A stretch of DNA of 64,000 bases from Deltaproteobacteria bacterium. GTDB taxonomy: Bacteria > Desulfobacterota > DSM-4660 > Desulfatiglandales > Desulfatiglandaceae. Location: assembly GCA_021737785.1 (NCBI GenBank), contig JAIPDI010000008.1:1-64000 (forward strand), in the 5' to 3' direction. The notes under the pieces were generated by a model. That model did not search any database, was not told the origin of the DNA, and saw only the letters and a list, made by a program, of their open reading frames with translations. Shown piece by piece: positions 1-8,296 of the stretch. Position 1 is the first letter of the stretch; each line of letters starts with the position of its first letter. The position numbers were made by a program, and so were the translations under genes.

Positions 1-117
1 TTCTCTAAACGTTCCGGCACCTTTTGATCACCTGCCTTTCATAAGATAGTCCATTATGCTATACAGGCAATCAGCAGGAATGTCCAGAACTTTTTTCGCT
101 AATCCATCAAAAATCCA

Positions 118-1965
118 TTAACAAACCGGTAATGCTCCCATACCCGTTGTCAGGCAGAGATCTTCAAAGGATGAGGACTTTAAACAAGGTCCGAAATCTA
201 CAAAGCCCTGCGGATTATCCAAAGAGACATTTTGACGTAGCGTCACGAAACGGCTGCCGCCGTCGGTATAAAAGGTGTTGCCCCCTGCAAGCGGTCGTTT
301 GCCTGTCGCCACATTCCAGGCGATCAACTGGCCGTTTTCCATGGATGTCCCTTGAAAGCCCGTGGTATAAACGGCGCCGCCGTCCCATAACTTTTCTAAA
401 AAGTATTGGATCTTGTTGTGGACGATCTTGTTCCCCTGTGCCGCCGAGGGCGTGCCGATGTAACCCCACTCGTAGGGTGTTGCGTGGGGCAGTCCTGCAA
501 AGCCACCCGGATCGAGCAGGCCCCAACCCCAGCCGATGGCAATTCCGGCCCATGGGACATGGCTGATCTCATTGTGTTCGACAAGGCTACGGGTGGTAAA
601 ACCGATGAAAATCCCGGGGGCGTCGTAGAACTCCTGGCCTGAATATTCGATGAGGTTATTGGCGAGGCGATTGTCGCTCGTCAGCTGGGAGGGATGTTCA
701 GGATGATGATCTTCCGCTGCAATACCGCCGATCTGAATGGCCGCTGCGGAAATATCACTGAAGAGGTTGTTCACGATCTCGTTATTTTGGCTGCCGGTTC
801 CGAAGCTCAGTGCGATGGCGCCCATATGCGCAAACGAATTGCCTTCAATTGTAATGTTCTGCGCATAAACAAAACTCAAATTACCCGGGATGCCCACGGC
901 TTTGGGATCGTGTCCAATCGTGTTGGCCTTATGGTCGGACCCCACCAAGTGAAAACCACTCTGATCGAGGGCGTAGCCATCGGAGCTGTTCGGCGCAAAC
1001 CAAGTGGCATACATGAAGCTCAGGCCCCTAAAGCGTATGAAGCTCACAGTCTGTGAAACATCGCCGCTGGCATCCACTAATTTCTCAAGAACAGGCAGCT
1101 CCACGTCCGCGCTGTTCATATCTTCTCCGTCGTGGGGGATGTAATAAACGGTTTGTGTGCCCGGGTCAAGATACCACTCACCCGCTTCATCCATAAACTC
1201 ATAGGCATTTTCCCACCAGCTGAGGAGATGAAAATTCCAGGGATAGGGGAACACATTGGCATTATTCCAGCAAGGATTCCCCATGATCACTTCACTATCG
1301 TCCCTGATCTCAGCAATGGGGCAACGCATCATTTTCCATTGTGTCACGGTTACGGCTTCGACGGCGGCTGGGTTGTTCCAGGTCGGCGGGATCTGCGGAT
1401 CGACACCAAAAGTATACTCGTAAGTGTATCCTGAGGAATTGGGTGTGTAATAATTGGGATAGTCCGGTGTGCGAGCTCGAGTGGCGCGCTGACCATTGAC
1501 ATATAGTTGTCGCGGCATGGTTCCGGTATTCACTTGCGCTCGCCAGATGTTGAAACCGGCGTCGTGCAGAGTCCAGCCGCTAACTTTTAGAGCACCCGAG
1601 ATCACGACGATTTCTCCTGGAGCGGCCTGATAAACCACCTCCGCATCGGGAGCGCCGGAGTCTCCGCCATTTAAAACCAGCGGGCTGCCGAGTCGATAAG
1701 TGCCTCCTCTTATGTTAACGTTTATGGTGTAAATTCCCCGATCGTGATTTGCACGGATCACATCCCGGGCGTGCTCTAAGGTTAGAAAGGGATTTTCCGA
1801 GTCACCACTGGCCTGGTCACTTCCATTGGTTGCCACCCAGTAGTTTATGGTGCGGGTTTCCGAAGGACCAGTATCCGAAGAACAGGCCGGAATAAAGAAC
1901 AAAAGCAAGGCCGCGTTCAGATATTTGAACAAGCGATATGACGGACGTTGATTATTTGAAGTCAT
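118..1965 (-). CDS. Secreted right-handed beta-helix lipoprotein
   Basis: A 615-residue protein with a lipoprotein signal: a basic N-terminus, the hydrophobic stretch ALLLFFIP and then Ala-Cys, making Cys28 the probable lipidated residue. The next segment (about residues 40-110, YWVATNGSDQASGDSENPF followed by a GGTYRL strand) is the usual entry into a parallel beta-helix of the pectate-lyase-like type. The middle and C-terminal parts carry repeated Asn-rich turns (NNLFSDIS, NNLIEYSG, HNEISHV, HNKIQYF) expected of beta-helix coils. Such proteins commonly bind or cleave polysaccharide at the cell surface; no catalytic residues can be assigned here. A GGAGG lies only 3 nt before the ATG, so the start is plausible but tightly spaced. 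It is not obviously linked in function to the CoA-transferase upstream on the same strand. Confidence 0.8.
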   Translation of the reverse strand: MTSNNQRPSYRLFKYLNAALLLFFIPACSSDTGPSETRTINYWVATNGSDQASGDSENPFLTLEHARDVIRANHDRGIYTINVNIRGGTYRLGSPLVLNGGDSGAPDAEVVYQAAPGEIVVISGALKVSGWTLHDAGFNIWRAQVNTGTMPRQLYVNGQRATRARTPDYPNYYTPNSSGYTYEYTFGVDPQIPPTWNNPAAVEAVTVTQWKMMRCPIAEIRDDSEVIMGNPCWNNANVFPYPWNFHLLSWWENAYEFMDEAGEWYLDPGTQTVYYIPHDGEDMNSADVELPVLEKLVDASGDVSQTVSFIRFRGLSFMYATWFAPNSSDGYALDQSGFHLVGSDHKANTIGHDPKAVGIPGNLSFVYAQNITIEGNSFAHMGAIALSFGTGSQNNEIVNNLFSDISAAAIQIGGIAAEDHHPEHPSQLTSDNRLANNLIEYSGQEFYDAPGIFIGFTTRSLVEHNEISHVPWAGIAIGWGWGLLDPGGFAGLPHATPYEWGYIGTPSAAQGNKIVHNKIQYFLEKLWDGGAVYTTGFQGTSMENGQLIAWNVATGKRPLAGGNTFYTDGGSRFVTLRQNVSLDNPQGFVDFGPCLKSSSFEDLCLTTGMGALPVC

Positions 1966-2250
1966 AGGCCTCCAATCTCACAAACACCGATCAGGGAGCA
2001 AGTCTCAGTGCTGACAGAAAAAATTGTTTTATGCAGGACACGATGATGAGCCTGTCTCCTGACCAATTTAGCACAGGGTGAGGGAGACTACAAACCTTAT
2101 CCATGATAGTGCGTCGACCCAAATGATTTCCATGTCGTTTCTGATCGATGTCAGCGCTGGGAGAATCGTGATAGACCCGATCAACCTTCGTGTGCCACAG
2201 GAGCTGGTCCCAGTCGATCGCTGCCCGCTCCCGGCCATTCTTCTTGACGC

Positions 2251-3552
2251 TCAGACAAGATACATGTTCTCGGCTTCCCGCAGGAGGCGGTCCTTGAATT
2301 TGGGGTGTGCAAGGCTGATCACCGCCAACGCCCTCTCTCTGACGGACTTACCCTTAAGATTAACAATCCCGTATTCGGTGGCGAGATAATGCGTATCCAT
2401 GCGCGGAACCGTAACCACGGCCCCTGATTCGAGACGCGGGACAATCCGGGAAATTTCACCATCGTGGGCGGTCGAGTAGAATGCTATGATTGATTTGCCT
2501 CCCTTTGAATTGAAGGCGCCGCGCACGAAGTCAAGCTGGCCCCCCGTACCTGAATACTGCATCCCGCCGATGCTCTCCGAATTGCACTGTCCAAGAAGGT
2601 CCACCTCTATGGTCGCGTTAACAGAGATGAAGGTGTCCTGCCTCGCGATGTTCAGCGGGTCGTTGATGTAAGATACAGGATAACTCTCGCAGCTCGGATT
2701 GTCATCAATGAAATCATAGAGTTCGCGATCCCCCAGGGCGTTGGTGAACAGGTGCTTCCTGGGATGAAAGCTTTTTCTGCGGCCCGTCGCCGCCCCTTTC
2801 TTAATCAGCTCGGCGATGCCCGGGCATAGAAGCTCACTGTGAATTCCCAGATCCTTCCGATCCCTCAGGTACTCGCACACCGCATTCGGAATCCCCCCGA
2901 AGCCCACCTGGATTGTAGCCCCGTCAGGCACTTCGGCCGCTACGATCTTTCCAATGACGGCCGCCTCCGGCTTCGGCTGAGTCGGGCTAACCTCCAAGAG
3001 CGGCACCTCATTTTCAACCAGCGCGTCCACCTCCGAGATATGGAGCAAGGAGTCTCCGAAAACACGAGGCATCCGTGGATTCACCTCCACGATGAGCTTT
3101 CTGCAACAACGGGCAGCAGTGGAGATGTAGTCGTTTATGGCGCCAAACGTAAAAAAACCGTTCTTGTCCATCGGCGAAACAGTGGTCAGCGCCACATCAA
3201 TGTTCATCAATTCGCTGATGAACCGGGGTATTTGATGGAACAGATTGGGCACGAAATGGTTCAGACCGACTCGGACCATGTTGCGGTCAGCAGGCGAGAC
3301 AAACCACGTGCAGGCGTTAACGCAGTCACTCAGATCGATAGCCAGGTAGCTCTTCAAGGCGTACTGACCGGGCAGGAGAGTGTAAATATTGACATTTCTG
3401 AGATCACCGGCCCGCAGTCGGGTCGCGATGGCCCCCAGTAGCGCAGGCGGCTCACCGCAGGCCATTCCATGGACAATCGTGCTGGAATCCCCTATGTCGG
3501 CCACTGCCTGTTCAGCCGTTGTCCTTTTCCTTGCATATAGATCGCTGTACAT
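2251..3552 (-). CDS. Acetyl-CoA hydrolase/transferase family CoA-transferase
   Basis: A 433-residue family I CoA-transferase resembling 4-hydroxybutyrate or butyrate:acetate CoA-transferases. These move CoA from one acyl-CoA to a free acid through a glutamyl-CoA thioester. Visible hallmarks are GFGGIPNAV, the GIHSELLCPG segment whose Glu240 matches the catalytic glutamate of 4-hydroxybutyrate CoA-transferase, FHPRKHLFTNALG, VNATIEVDLLGQ and the C-terminal GGQLDFVRGA. The length is normal. The start at 3552 (MYSDLYARK) has AAGGAG 8 nt upstream and is preferred over the ATG eight codons earlier. It is divergent from the acyl-CoA mutase operon and could supply its CoA ester, or return acetate or CoA to the pool; this link is inferred from position. 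The exact acid substrate cannot be read from the sequence. Confidence 0.9.
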   Translation of the reverse strand: MYSDLYARKRTTAEQAVADIGDSSTIVHGMACGEPPALLGAIATRLRAGDLRNVNIYTLLPGQYALKSYLAIDLSDCVNACTWFVSPADRNMVRVGLNHFVPNLFHQIPRFISELMNIDVALTTVSPMDKNGFFTFGAINDYISTAARCCRKLIVEVNPRMPRVFGDSLLHISEVDALVENEVPLLEVSPTQPKPEAAVIGKIVAAEVPDGATIQVGFGGIPNAVCEYLRDRKDLGIHSELLCPGIAELIKKGAATGRRKSFHPRKHLFTNALGDRELYDFIDDNPSCESYPVSYINDPLNIARQDTFISVNATIEVDLLGQCNSESIGGMQYSGTGGQLDFVRGAFNSKGGKSIIAFYSTAHDGEISRIVPRLESGAVVTVPRMDTHYLATEYGIVNLKGKSVRERALAVISLAHPKFKDRLLREAENMYLV

Positions 3553-3669
3553 AAGTCTACTCCTTCCACGTCTCATTTATGCCGCAGCCTGCCGGGGTGC
3601 CCGTTAAAGAGCATATCAAGCAAAAAAAACACCTCACGTGAAAAAAAACTTCAAAAGCCTATCTACTTT

Positions 3670-3709
3670 GCCCCCAAGGCGGCCTGAAGGCCGCAACCAA
3701 CGCATCAGG
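3670..3709. repeat. Dispersed GC-rich hairpin repeat, copy 1
   Basis: Carries the perfect hairpin GCGGCC-TGAA-GGCCGC followed by GCAACCAA. The same core, GGCGGCCT(N)3-4GCCGCAACCAA, recurs at 16138 and 55621. This copy matches the others over the hairpin and flank (CCCCAAGGCGGCCT) but diverges after the AACCAA. The rest of the 3553-3957 intergenic stretch shows no credible gene. Confidence 0.65.
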
Positions 3710-3957
3710 AAACTTTTTCCGGCACATTTCCTTCCATTTCTTCAAACAGGTTCCAGGGCACCGCAAAGGCCAGGATACTCTTAAATGTCTGCGCTACCTC
3801 CTCAGAAAATAGCCCGAAGGATAAATCCCTGTAGCAGATTACACTCCAATGTCGTATCCACGGATCACGTTTAGCACTTAATCATTTTTATATCAAATGG
3901 TTAAGCTATATTTAAGAATACTTGGCAAAAAATTTCCGTGAGAGTCATAAAAAGTTC

Positions 3958-3986
3958 TTGACATTATCTAACTGGCCGGTTAATTC
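3958..3986 (+). promoter_or_regulatory. Sigma-70-like promoter of the mutase operon
   Basis: A consensus -35 TTGACA at 3958-3963 is followed after 17 nt by TAATTC at 3981-3986, giving a predicted transcription start near 3993, about 60 nt before the mutase ATG. This is a sequence match only. Two palindromes overlap the spacer and the start region (see next entry). Confidence 0.6.
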
Positions 3987-3997
3987 TACTGATCAGT
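3969..3997. promoter_or_regulatory. Paired palindromic operator candidate
   Basis: TAACTGGCCGGTTA (3969-3982) is a near-perfect palindrome lying between the -35 and -10 boxes. ACTGATCAGT (3988-3997) is a perfect 10-bp palindrome over the predicted transcription start. Their centres are 17 bp apart, on nearly the same face of the helix, as for a repressor binding as two dimers. The TetR-family gene at 15167 at the other end of the cluster is the natural candidate regulator, but this is inference. Confidence 0.5.
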
Positions 3998-4053
3998 TAG
4001 TTACTTATGGGTACAGATATTCTTTATTAACAACCCTTTAGAAAGGCATAAAA

Positions 4054-5736
4054 ATGGCAATATTGTTTAATGATAATGCAATTAAAGAGATAACCCGGCA
4101 GAAAAGTCAATGGCGAGAACAGGTTGACGAAAGCGAAGATAACGCCGAAAAGGTTTTTGAGACGCTTTCAGGCCTTCCCGTTGAGCCTATATACACCCCC
4201 GCAGACACAGCCCATATGGACTATCTTAATGATTTAGGGTTTCCCGGACAGGCGCCTTATGTTCGGGGTGTTCACCCGACCATGTACCGGGGACGGACCT
4301 GGACCTTGAGACAATTGGCGGGATTTGGTCCTCCTGAAGAGACAAATAAAAGGTACAGGTTCCTTCTCAGGGAAGGGGCGACCGGCATAAACGGTGTTTT
4401 TGATTACCCTACCCTCCGAGGATTTGATTCCACAGATCCTTTTGCCCGAGCCGATGTGGGGCGAGGTGGGGTAGCCATTGACACACTCGAGGATATGCGT
4501 ATCCTTTTTGATGGCATATCCATAGATAAAATCAGCAGTTCTTTGGTTACCTGTCAACCCATCTGCAATATCACTGTTCAGTCAATGTATTTCGCAAATG
4601 CGCAGATGCGGAATATCCCACTTGATAAACTGACCGGCACTAGCCAAAACGACTTTTTGATGGAGACGGCCATTACCATCTCACCCGAGCTCTTGCCCCC
4701 GAAGGTCTCTTTCAAACTGAGCTGTGATGCCATTGAGTATTGCACCAAGTACGTTCCTCGGTGGAATCCCATAAGCTTTGCCGGCTATAACTATCGAGAA
4801 GCCGGATGCTCAGCACCCCAGGAAGTTGCTTTTGTCATTGCCAATGCAATCGCCTGCTCCGAGGAATTGATCCGAAGAGGCCTCTCAATAGACAGCTTTG
4901 CGCCCAGGCTAAGCTTTTTCCTCTCTGCACACAATGATTTTTTTGAGGAGGTTGCCAAGTATCGTGCTGCCAGACGAATTTGGTTTCACATAATGAAGGA
5001 GCGTTTCGGCGCAAAAAATCCTCGATCCTTGACCTTGCGGTTTCACGTCCAGACTGCAGGCGTCGCTTTAACTGCTCAACAGCCTCTGAATAATATTGCG
5101 AGGGCCGCCTACCATGCTTTGTCGGCGGTATTGGGTGGCGCTCAGTCGATTCACATCGATGGATATGATGAAGCCCTGTGCACACCAACCGAGCTTTCGT
5201 CCCTAACAGCCCTGAGAACGAACCAAATCCTGCAATTGGAGACAAGAGTCACGAACACAATCGATCCATTAGGTGGATCGTACTTTGTAGAGACCCTAAC
5301 CAACAAAATGGAGGAGCAGACGCTCAGTCTACTTGGCAAAATTGATGAAATGGGAGGAATAGTCAATGCAACCGAGACTGGCTGGATACATCAAGAAATT
5401 TCCAATTCAGCATATAAATACCAACAGGCAATTGAGTCAGGCGACATGAAAATCGTCGGGATCAATTGTTACTGTATGGAAGATGAAAGGCTTCCTGTAG
5501 AGCTTTTTGAAAGTCCGGAAACTCTAAACATCCAGGAACAAAAGCTTGTGAAAATTAAGAGTGAGCGAAACAAGCCAGGTGTGACAGAGGCCCTTGATGA
5601 TATAACGCGATGCTGTGAGGAAGACAGGAATCTCATGGAGGTCATTGTAAATTCAGTAAAAGCCAAGGTTACACAAGGTGAAATTTCAAATACCCTCAAG
5701 AAATTTTACGGCACCTGGAATTCTCCCATTTTCTAA
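4054..5736 (+). CDS. B12-dependent acyl-CoA mutase, large (substrate) subunit
   Basis: A 560-residue protein of the methylmalonyl-CoA mutase large-subunit family, lacking the B12 domain, which is encoded next door. Family signatures are GVHPTMYRGRTWTLRQ (CoA channel), FDYPTLRGFDSTDP, ADVGRGGVAIDTLEDM, GTSQND, SFAGYNYREAG, FAPRLSFFLSAHNDFFEEVAKYRAARRIW, LRFHVQTAG and NTIDPLGGSYFVE. The residues that set substrate in this family differ from methylmalonyl-CoA mutase (aligned by eye): Tyr89 becomes Leu88, Arg207 (which holds the substrate carboxylate) becomes Thr208, and the catalytic-pocket His244 becomes Asn246. The residue before FDYPT is Val, not the Asp of 2-hydroxyisobutyryl-CoA mutase. It is therefore probably not a methylmalonyl-CoA mutase; a monocarboxylic branched acyl-CoA is more likely. 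First gene of cluster A, behind a strong promoter. Confidence 0.9.
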   Translation: MAILFNDNAIKEITRQKSQWREQVDESEDNAEKVFETLSGLPVEPIYTPADTAHMDYLNDLGFPGQAPYVRGVHPTMYRGRTWTLRQLAGFGPPEETNKRYRFLLREGATGINGVFDYPTLRGFDSTDPFARADVGRGGVAIDTLEDMRILFDGISIDKISSSLVTCQPICNITVQSMYFANAQMRNIPLDKLTGTSQNDFLMETAITISPELLPPKVSFKLSCDAIEYCTKYVPRWNPISFAGYNYREAGCSAPQEVAFVIANAIACSEELIRRGLSIDSFAPRLSFFLSAHNDFFEEVAKYRAARRIWFHIMKERFGAKNPRSLTLRFHVQTAGVALTAQQPLNNIARAAYHALSAVLGGAQSIHIDGYDEALCTPTELSSLTALRTNQILQLETRVTNTIDPLGGSYFVETLTNKMEEQTLSLLGKIDEMGGIVNATETGWIHQEISNSAYKYQQAIESGDMKIVGINCYCMEDERLPVELFESPETLNIQEQKLVKIKSERNKPGVTEALDDITRCCEEDRNLMEVIVNSVKAKVTQGEISNTLKKFYGTWNSPIF

Positions 5737-5766
5737 ACCTATTGCCAATTAAGGAGAGATCATTTT

Positions 5767-6153
5767 ATGAAAAGAAATCTCAGGGTAGTCATCGCACGCC
5801 TTGGAATGGATGCGCACTGGCGAGGGAGTATTGTTGTGGCGCGTGCCCTTCGCGATGCAGGAATGGAAGTTATTTATTTGGGTAATCAATTGCCTGAAAC
5901 CATAGTTGACGCAGCTATGCAAGAAGCCGCTGATATTATTGGCTTAAGCACCCTTTCCGGTAATCATATGGCATTGGCTCCAGAGGTGATCAGGCTTCTC
6001 AGAGAAAAGGGCATGTCCGGCACTCCGGTAATTATTGGGGGCACCATACCTCCCGACCACATCCCTAAGCTCAAAGAGGCCGGTATCTCAGAGGTGTTCG
6101 GCCCCGGTACGCCGCTTAAAAAAATAATCGACTTTGCTTTTAGCTGTAATTGA
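5767..6153 (+). CDS. Acyl-CoA mutase small subunit, cobalamin-binding
   Basis: A 128-residue stand-alone B12-binding domain of the methylmalonyl-CoA mutase C-terminal type. It has the complete base-off/His-on set: DAHWRG (DxHxxG, His supplies the lower cobalt ligand), GLSTLSG (SxL) and VIIGGTIP (GG) around the nucleotide tail pocket. It follows the large subunit by 30 nt with GGAGAG upstream of the ATG, so the two are almost certainly co-expressed as a heterodimer or heterotetramer, as in isobutyryl- and 2-hydroxyisobutyryl-CoA mutases. No MeaB/ArgK-type G-protein chaperone is encoded in the window. Confidence 0.93.
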   Translation: MKRNLRVVIARLGMDAHWRGSIVVARALRDAGMEVIYLGNQLPETIVDAAMQEAADIIGLSTLSGNHMALAPEVIRLLREKGMSGTPVIIGGTIPPDHIPKLKEAGISEVFGPGTPLKKIIDFAFSCN

Positions 6154-6218
6154 GCCACGCTTTACAACATAAGTTGACCTCAACGCATTAAAATTGTTGA
6201 AGCCAGGATAAAGGGAAT

Positions 6219-7409
6219 ATGAAGACCGAGCAACATTGGTCCCTATTGAGAATAAATAAACTTCAAGAATCAATTTTGGCCGCTGGTATAGATGCTGTTT
6301 TTCTTACCTATTCGAGATCCACCCTCTACTATGCAGGCACAACGCAACCATCAGCGCTTATTATCCTGCCCGATGCTTATTTTCTGCTTGTCTTCAGAGG
6401 CCTTGATATTGTTTTGGAAGAGACATTCCTTGATATAGACAGAATCCATTCGAGCAGCAGCTACGAAGACGCTAAAGAAATGCTGAAAAGCTACTCAATC
6501 ACAAAAGGTTCTTTGGGTATGGAGCTGGATATACTTCCCGCGCTTCAATACCTTAAATTTGAACGGCTATTCCAAGACTTCGAAATTGTGGACATATCCC
6601 ATCTTATCTTAAAACAGCGCCAAATCAAAGACGCTAATGAGATCGAATACATTAAGAATGCATGCAAAATCCTTCATCGTGGTCATGTAAAACTTATGGA
6701 GGTACTTATAGAAGGGACAACCGAACTGGACTTGTCTGCAGAAATCGAAGATGCTCAGAGAAGGGCGGGGCATGAAGGCTTGTATTTTATGAGGCCTGTT
6801 GATTTTTTTATGGGCCGTGGGCCCCTTGCGTCTGGAGGCAATCTGTCAAAGATCGCAGGCAAGATTCAATCAGTCTCCGGCGTGGGATTAAGCTCATCCA
6901 TTCCAATGGGCGCCTCGAAAAAGACTATTAAAAAAGCTGAAATGATCGTGGTCGACATTCCCACGCACTATCGCGGCTATCATGCTGATCAAAGTCGAAC
7001 TTATGTTTTGGGAACACCTCCGCAAATTTGCAAAACCATGTATAGTGCAATTAAGGAAATTGCCGACCGGATTTTAGAGAAGCTGATGCCCGGAATTAGA
7101 TGTGACGCTTTATATGAGATGGCCATGTCTATTGCTCACGATCTTGGAATGGGCAATTGTTTCATGTGCTTAGGAAGTGACTCAAAAAGGGTTCCTTTTA
7201 TCGGGCACGGCGTAGGTCTCGAACTCAATGAACCCCCTTTGATTGGTAGCGATAATCAACAGGTTCTTGAAGAGGGCATGGTCATAGCCCTTGAACTTGA
7301 AATGAGTGCATCTATTGGCGAAGTGGTTAAGCTCGAGGATACCATCTTGATTGCAGCTGACGGCGTGGAAGTTTTGACCATATCGCCAAGGCAGCTTCAC
7401 CAGATATGA
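6219..7409 (+). CDS. M24-family (creatinase/Xaa-Pro peptidase-like) enzyme
   Basis: A 396-residue two-domain protein. Residues 1-130 are a creatinase-type N-terminal domain; the rest is the pita-bread metallohydrolase fold. All five metal ligands of the M24 family can be placed: Asp in VVDIP, Asp in HADQSRTY, His in GHGVGLELNEPP, Glu in ALELEM and Glu in KLEDT, so a dinuclear metal site is expected. Family members cleave Xaa-Pro or related amide bonds, or act on small amidines such as creatine. Its position between the mutase and the LIV transporter genes (66 nt after one, 57 nt before the other) is unusual; it may process a conjugated substrate that is imported, which is speculation. Confidence 0.85.
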   Translation: MKTEQHWSLLRINKLQESILAAGIDAVFLTYSRSTLYYAGTTQPSALIILPDAYFLLVFRGLDIVLEETFLDIDRIHSSSSYEDAKEMLKSYSITKGSLGMELDILPALQYLKFERLFQDFEIVDISHLILKQRQIKDANEIEYIKNACKILHRGHVKLMEVLIEGTTELDLSAEIEDAQRRAGHEGLYFMRPVDFFMGRGPLASGGNLSKIAGKIQSVSGVGLSSSIPMGASKKTIKKAEMIVVDIPTHYRGYHADQSRTYVLGTPPQICKTMYSAIKEIADRILEKLMPGIRCDALYEMAMSIAHDLGMGNCFMCLGSDSKRVPFIGHGVGLELNEPPLIGSDNQQVLEEGMVIALELEMSASIGEVVKLEDTILIAADGVEVLTISPRQLHQI

Positions 7410-7465
7410 TCAAAACCCCCATTTTCTGAGAAGCAGGATACCTTCAAAACGGGTGATCACCAAAT

Positions 7466-8269
7466 ATGTCTACGATACTGAGTGTCAACAATATAGAGGT
7501 TATCTATAAGGACGTTATTCTTGTTTTAAAAGGCATGTCCTTGGCAGTAAATGAAGGCCAAATTGTGACCATACTGGGCAATAATGGGGCCGGAAAGACC
7601 ACTACATTGAAGGCGATCTCAGGCATCCTGAAGACTGAGAATGGTGAAGTGACTGATGGCACAATTGAATTCTATGGCGACCGAATAGATAAACAACCTG
7701 CGGAATCAATCGTTCGCAGGGGTATATTCCAGGTAATGGAGGGGAGACGCGTTGTAGAAGACATGACTGTCGAAGAGAACCTTTTTGCCGGAGCTCATAC
7801 TCAGAAAAATAGAAAGAATAGAAAAACGGACATACAGATGGTTTATGACTATTTCCCTGCTCTGGTCCCCAGGAAGAAAATATTAGCAGGCTATATCAGT
7901 GGAGGGGAACAACAAATGCTTGTGGTTGGCAGGGCGATGATGTCTCGGCCAAAATTACTGTTACTCGATGAGCCATCAATGGGACTGAGTCCACTTCTTG
8001 TATCGGAGATTTTCAAAATTATCCAGAAAATCAATAAGGAACAAAAAACCTCCATTCTCTTGGTGGAGCAAAATGCCAGATTGGCTTTGTCCATTGCTTC
8101 TCACGGGTACGTTATGGAAAATGGCCGCGTAGTGCTGGATGATACGGTTGAAAAGCTATTAGAGAATGAGGATGTAAAGGAATTCTATCTCGGTTTTAGT
8201 GAGGTTGGTGTAAAAAAAAGCTATCGAGATGTCAAGCACTACAAAAGAAGGAAACGATGGCTAACCTGA
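7466..8269 (+). CDS. livF: LivF-type ABC transporter ATPase (cluster A)
   Basis: A 267-residue ABC ATPase of the branched-chain amino acid/hydrophobic acid uptake (HAAT) type. Walker A GNNGAGKTT, signature SGGEQQ, Walker B LLLLDEPS and the switch region LLVEQNA are all present, so it should be active. The C-terminal tail after the usual end (EFYLGFSEVGVKKSYRDVKHYKRRKRW) is an extension also found in the cluster B LivF at 22527. It supplies energy for the LivH/LivM channel on the cytoplasmic side. In this family the pair LivF/LivG forms the ATPase dimer; the partner LivG lies at 11736. Confidence 0.93.
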   Translation: MSTILSVNNIEVIYKDVILVLKGMSLAVNEGQIVTILGNNGAGKTTTLKAISGILKTENGEVTDGTIEFYGDRIDKQPAESIVRRGIFQVMEGRRVVEDMTVEENLFAGAHTQKNRKNRKTDIQMVYDYFPALVPRKKILAGYISGGEQQMLVVGRAMMSRPKLLLLDEPSMGLSPLLVSEIFKIIQKINKEQKTSILLVEQNARLALSIASHGYVMENGRVVLDDTVEKLLENEDVKEFYLGFSEVGVKKSYRDVKHYKRRKRWLT

Positions 8270-8296
8270 AAGACACCTCTTGCAGCGAGGAATAGC

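Noticed and set aside
132-1434. Several plus-strand frames across the beta-helix gene
   Set aside because: They are shadows of the 615-residue minus-strand gene, which has a lipoprotein signal and beta-helix pattern.
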